A stretch of DNA of 9,263 nt, from positions 1 to 9,263 of the forward strand of contig CALEXZ010000143.1 of assembly GCA_937926195.1 (NCBI GenBank), in the 5' to 3' direction. The DNA comes from an uncultured Actinomyces sp. (GTDB taxonomy: Bacteria; Actinomycetota; Actinomycetes; Actinomycetales; Actinomycetaceae). A model generated the notes under the pieces. That model made no database searches. It was not told the origin of the DNA and saw only the letters and a program-made list of their open reading frames with translations. Shown piece by piece: positions 7,401 to 9,263 of the stretch (within the stretch, counting starts at the first letter, position 1; each line of letters starts with the position of its first letter). Both the position numbers and the translations under genes were made by a program.

Positions 7401-7822
7401 CGGGCGCGGTCGGTGTCCGACAGGGGCAGCTCCAGGAGCGCGTCCATGAGGTCGGTGCGGCCGGCGCGACCGATCCTGGCCTCGAGCTGGCGCCGCTCCT
7501 GGCGTGGCATGGCCAGGTAGGCGGCCGCCAGCTCGGCGGGGGTGTGGGCGTCCATGGGCAGCGCGGCCAGGGCCCGGATCCGCACGACGGCGGCGGGGTG
7601 GCGGGCCAGTGCCGCAAGGCGGGTGGTGTCGCCGGTGGCGCGGGCGACGTCGACGACGAGCCGGGCGTGGTAGGCGGACACCTCGGTCAGCTCGTCGAGC
7701 AGCCGGGCCAGGCGTGCGTCGCCGTCGTGCTCGCGGGCGGTGCGCACTAGCAGACGCACGCGCTCGACGTGCGGCAGCCCGGGCAGCTCCTTGACCAGGG
7801 CAGAGCAGGAGGGCAGGGCCAT
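4484..7822 (-). CDS. Large HEAT-like alpha-solenoid protein of unknown function, 1112 aa
   Basis: I cannot assign a function. The protein is almost entirely predicted amphipathic helices in Leu/Ala/Arg-rich pairs, with no signal peptide, membrane helix or enzyme motif that I can see. It is therefore likely a cytosolic scaffold or binding protein. HEAT-like units are clearest at about 700-835, for example RARVAVLAAARCAER (739-753), VSVRKEAVRVIGRM (773-786) and HPDVRTAVGRALLTYL (805-820). A less repetitive block at about 601-665 has RGRFWTGPRAFVPVDLPG and then LWDPAHLRAYADAL, which may be a specific functional surface. From memory, similar large uncharacterised proteins occur in Streptomyces and other actinobacteria, with matching blocks around RVAV.AATRCA and SRKEAVR. 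The gene lies 30 bases after aroG on the same strand and has its own -10 box, so it may be read both alone and from aroG. The ATG at 7822 is chosen from that box. The product is intact, without frameshift. Confidence 0.88.
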   Translation of the reverse strand: MALPSCSALVKELPGLPHVERVRLLVRTAREHDGDARLARLLDELTEVSAYHARLVVDVARATGDTTRLAALARHPAAVVRIRALAALPMDAHTPAELAAAYLAMPRQERRQLEARIGRAGRTDLMDALLELPLSDTDRARLLPRASRERIEALLPDLADLLPSVAALARRHPDALLDALEARLAAGAPAVRDEAWAWAAPALCVLAQERSERLLALLVECGPTTVIPPALTPRLGLLMERDPRTVTELLRACPWSVGLRPSWGTSPRFTRGLRRRVAGLTDEQVRALATSWADPDNEHLLTALLEALPPGRRAASLSTVLAGVRTGTRVWSVPMLEVMPTPLRQAETERMAALPDAQEPLRQLELAAYMSPQRARELAEPRLHALDAEERGAAWAALIGSAARARDAERLREVLGRLAGLGNEQDPVRAAVAQALSAVAAPLLVRAGTDEIEGFARAAMEARDTSLSTRVWLHQTAWRLLARSASTGRPTSGACALLELLTDQDDVVHVPVRLSLPSEAAASLVSALEPVMRRAAQRHRFALVLALWDALGRRAWQDATLLSLLHEALDAPDDHIRLSAAAALIQDPSSRAQRVGELLRHDETFATNGLIQRTVCRSRQDLVGVFLGRRALRGRFWTGPRAFVPVDLPGPFTLWDPAHLRAYADALTRVLDDTATTDWDRRSITTTLTALPTTGAQDLAPFLRSGSVQVVEGALAALPDLEDAEAALGLLLEHTGSNRARVAVLAAARCAERVRPERAVELFAPLTAPPATVSVRKEAVRVIGRMRTPRSLPLLTGLGLDPATHPDVRTAVGRALLTYLDEPQAWQVLRTLANGGGRDTALSLAATSPQQVAVRHRTAYAELLLTIPPEPETLTALSRWCQEVPDLTDRLASTVLDGQSTLARAAVAAVAAHAGRAADWSPHLALVRSLMQRATSPQEPDAAATQDLPHLRLLEELVARLVPHRGPALTWHREHLGSLAEALRATPWTAGLARRARLASIDWADAAAGLATLAQEHTDDSLLADLLDDAVIALERARRARLLPAEGSGTEVVDALLTSTRPAAGVLALALTRTGGEATGWPQAWRERLRALRRHQVAVVAEHARRISTVEG

Positions 7823-7828
7823 GCGCCG

Positions 7829-7834
7829 ATGCTA
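7829..7834 (-). promoter_or_regulatory. -10 box (TAGCAT) of the HEAT-protein gene, leaderless arrangement
   Basis: On the minus strand TAGCAT is followed by six bases (7828-7823) and the ATG at 7822. The box lies inside the 30-base gap after aroG, so any -35 would overlap the aroG stop codon. No Shine-Dalgarno sequence is seen. Confidence 0.55.
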
Positions 7835-7852
7835 CAGCGGTGGTGGGCGGGC

Positions 7853-9196
7853 TCAGCCGCGCAGCATCTCCGCGACCTCGAAGGCCATCTCGAGGGACTG
7901 CTGGTGGTTGAGGCGCGGGTCGACGAGGGTCTCGTAGCGCTCGGCCAGGTGCTCGGCGTCGATGTGCTCGCCGCCGCCCAGGACCTCGGTGACGTCGTCG
8001 CCGGTGAGCTCGACGTGGATGCCACCGGGGACCGTCCCTAGGGCACGGTGCACCTCGAAGAAGCCGCGGACCTCGTCCATGATCGTGTCGAACTCGCGGG
8101 TCTTGTAGCCGGTCTCGGCGGTGATGGTGTTGCCGTGCATGGGGTCGGTGACCCAGGTGAGCGGGCGGCCGTCCGCCTGGACGGCCTCGATGAGGGTCGG
8201 CAGGACGTCGCGGACGCGGCTGGCGCCCATGCGGGTGATGACGGTGAGGCGGCCGGGGTCGCCGTGGGGGTTGAGGTGGTCGATGAGGCTGAGCAGCTCG
8301 GCGGGGGTCGTCGTCGGCCCGACCTTGACGCCGACGGGGTTGTGGACGCCCTCCAGCAGGGCGACGTGCGCGTCCTCGGCGCCGCGGGTGCGCTCGCCGA
8401 TCCACAGCAGGTGCGCGGAGGTGCCGTAGAAGCGCCCGGAGCGTGAGTCCTCGCGCGTCATAGCGTCCTCGTACTCCAGCAGGAGAGCCTCGTGGGCGGA
8501 GTAGAAGTCGACCTGGCGCAGGGCGTCGAAGTCGACCCCTGCGGCGGCCATGAAGCGCATGGCCCGGTCGATCTCCTCGGCGAAGGACTCGAAGCGCTTG
8601 TAGGCGGGGTTGTCGGTGAAGCCGCGGTTCCAGGAGTGGACCTCACGCAGGTCCGCGTAGCCGCCCATGGTGAAGGAGCGGATGAGGTTGAGGGTGGTGC
8701 CGGCGCGCAGGTAGGCGTCGAGCATGCGCTGGGGGTCGGGCACGCGCGCCTCGGCGGTGAAGGCGTGCTCATTGACGGAGTCGCCCCGGTAGGACGGCAG
8801 GGTGACGCCGTCGCGGGTCTCGGTGTCCGAACTGCGGGGCTTGGCGTACTGGCCGGCCATCCGCCCGATCTTGACCACGGGGGTGGAGGCCCCGTAAGTG
8901 AGTACCGCCGCCATCTGGAGGATGGTCTGGAGCTTGAGGCGGATGTTGGTGGCCGTGTTGTCGCGGAAGGACTCGGCGCAGTCGCCGCCCATGAGCACGA
9001 AGGCGTCGCCGCGCTCGGCCTTGGCCATCTGCTGGCGCAGGGAGTCGACCTCGCCGGCGAAGACGAGCGGGGGGCGGGTGCGCAGGTCGGCGGCGACCTC
9101 GGCCAGACGCTCGGCGTCCGGATACGAGGGCTGCTGGGAGGCGGGGCGGGTGCGCCAGCTGGCCGGGGTCCGGGGGACATCGAGCTCGTTCATCAC
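7853..9196 (-). CDS. aroG: 3-deoxy-D-arabino-heptulosonate 7-phosphate (DAHP) synthase, class II, 447 aa
   Basis: The enzyme joins phosphoenolpyruvate and erythrose 4-phosphate to DAHP, the first committed step of the shikimate pathway to aromatic amino acids, in the cytosol. It is full length and of the class II (plant/mycobacterial) type. Metal ligands correspond to those of the M. tuberculosis enzyme: Cys73 in GGDCAES, His354 in DPMHGN, Glu396 in HVELTG and Asp426 in LVDPRLN. Substrate residues are also present: Arg112 in KIGRMAGQ, Glu268-Arg269, Lys291 in VKVGP and Arg322 in ITRMG. The N-terminus is about 14 residues shorter than in M. tuberculosis, where N-terminal elements contribute to feedback control, so allostery may differ. 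Tandem start codons GTG (9196) and ATG (9193) follow a TATGAT box; GTG is chosen because it lies exactly six bases from the box. The HEAT-protein gene follows after 30 bases. Confidence 0.96.
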   Translation of the reverse strand: MMNELDVPRTPASWRTRPASQQPSYPDAERLAEVAADLRTRPPLVFAGEVDSLRQQMAKAERGDAFVLMGGDCAESFRDNTATNIRLKLQTILQMAAVLTYGASTPVVKIGRMAGQYAKPRSSDTETRDGVTLPSYRGDSVNEHAFTAEARVPDPQRMLDAYLRAGTTLNLIRSFTMGGYADLREVHSWNRGFTDNPAYKRFESFAEEIDRAMRFMAAAGVDFDALRQVDFYSAHEALLLEYEDAMTREDSRSGRFYGTSAHLLWIGERTRGAEDAHVALLEGVHNPVGVKVGPTTTPAELLSLIDHLNPHGDPGRLTVITRMGASRVRDVLPTLIEAVQADGRPLTWVTDPMHGNTITAETGYKTREFDTIMDEVRGFFEVHRALGTVPGGIHVELTGDDVTEVLGGGEHIDAEHLAERYETLVDPRLNHQQSLEMAFEVAEMLRG

Positions 9197-9202
9197 ACCA
9201 GC

Positions 9203-9208
9203 ATCATA
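9203..9208 (-). promoter_or_regulatory. -10 box (TATGAT) of aroG, leaderless arrangement
   Basis: TATGAT on the minus strand differs from the TATAAT consensus at one base and is followed by six bases (9202-9197) and the GTG at 9196. The predicted mRNA would begin with GUG-AUG. No typical -35 is seen; the -35 position falls at about 9226-9231, at the edge of the palindrome at 9228-9263. Confidence 0.65.
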
Positions 9209-9227
9209 CGGAGGAGGGTGCGCGGCG

Positions 9228-9263
9228 GCCCCCGCGTCCCGCCAGCTGGCGGGACGCGGGGGC
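9228..9263. repeat. Perfect 36-bp palindrome at the right edge (terminator or operator)
   Basis: All 18 base pairs match about a centre between 9245 and 9246 (core CCAGCTGG, outer arms GCCCCCGCG and CGCGGGGGC). It reaches the window end and could be longer. As RNA it would form a very stable 16-bp stem with a 4-base loop. The likeliest role is terminator of a gene to the right, either co-directional with or convergent to aroG. Its left arm overlaps the -35 position of aroG, so an operator is possible too. No T-run follows on the minus strand. Confidence 0.7.

Noticed and set aside
4484..7822. HEAT protein as part of an anti-phage or DNA-glycosylase-like (AlkD) system.
   Set aside because: There are no nuclease, ATPase or glycosylase motifs and no defence genes around it; the setting is housekeeping.
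7281..8405. A 374-codon minus-strand frame overlapping both aroG and the HEAT gene.
   Set aside because: Out of frame with both well-supported genes, and its Arg/Pro/His-rich sequence is a frame-shadow pattern.

Overview
This is a GC-rich chromosomal segment from an actinobacterium. The gene set and protein styles fit the Actinomycetaceae (Actinomyces and relatives), although the genus is an inference. It holds five protein genes and no RNA genes, mobile elements or CRISPR arrays that I can see. Coding density is high and every intergenic gap is shorter than 300 bases.

Layout from left to right: (1) The 5' two-thirds or so of the principal sigma factor gene rpoD runs leftward off the window edge (1-802, minus). 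Its N-terminal extension is unusual: a 64-residue acidic tract followed by a segment that looks like the start of a right-handed beta-helix domain. (2) A 219-base divergent promoter region carries a SigR/SigH-like promoter for rpoD, with a housekeeping -10 inside its spacer. (3) A trans-isoprenyl diphosphate synthase (1022-2233, plus) is followed directly by a strong hairpin. (4) A PknL-type membrane Ser/Thr kinase with four PASTA domains (2409-4406, plus) comes next. (5) A hairpin separates it from a convergent gene for a 1112-residue HEAT-like alpha-solenoid protein of unknown function (4484-7822, minus). (6) A class II DAHP synthase (7853-9196, minus), the first enzyme of the shikimate pathway, lies upstream of the HEAT gene on the same strand. 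(7) A perfect 36-bp palindrome closes the window.

The set isoprenyl synthase - PknL - AroG matches, from memory, the idsA2-pknL-aroG neighbourhood of Mycobacterium tuberculosis. The mycobacterial pknL neighbour Rv2175c is not seen here, and the HEAT protein sits between pknL and aroG instead.

The clearest regulatory signal is shared by the four genes other than rpoD. Each has a TANNNT -10 box exactly six bases before its start codon, the arrangement that gives leaderless mRNAs in actinobacteria. Only rpoD has a leader and a Shine-Dalgarno sequence. The two strongest leads are the sigma factor's acidic plus beta-helix-like N-terminus and the stress-sigma-like promoter that appears to drive it.
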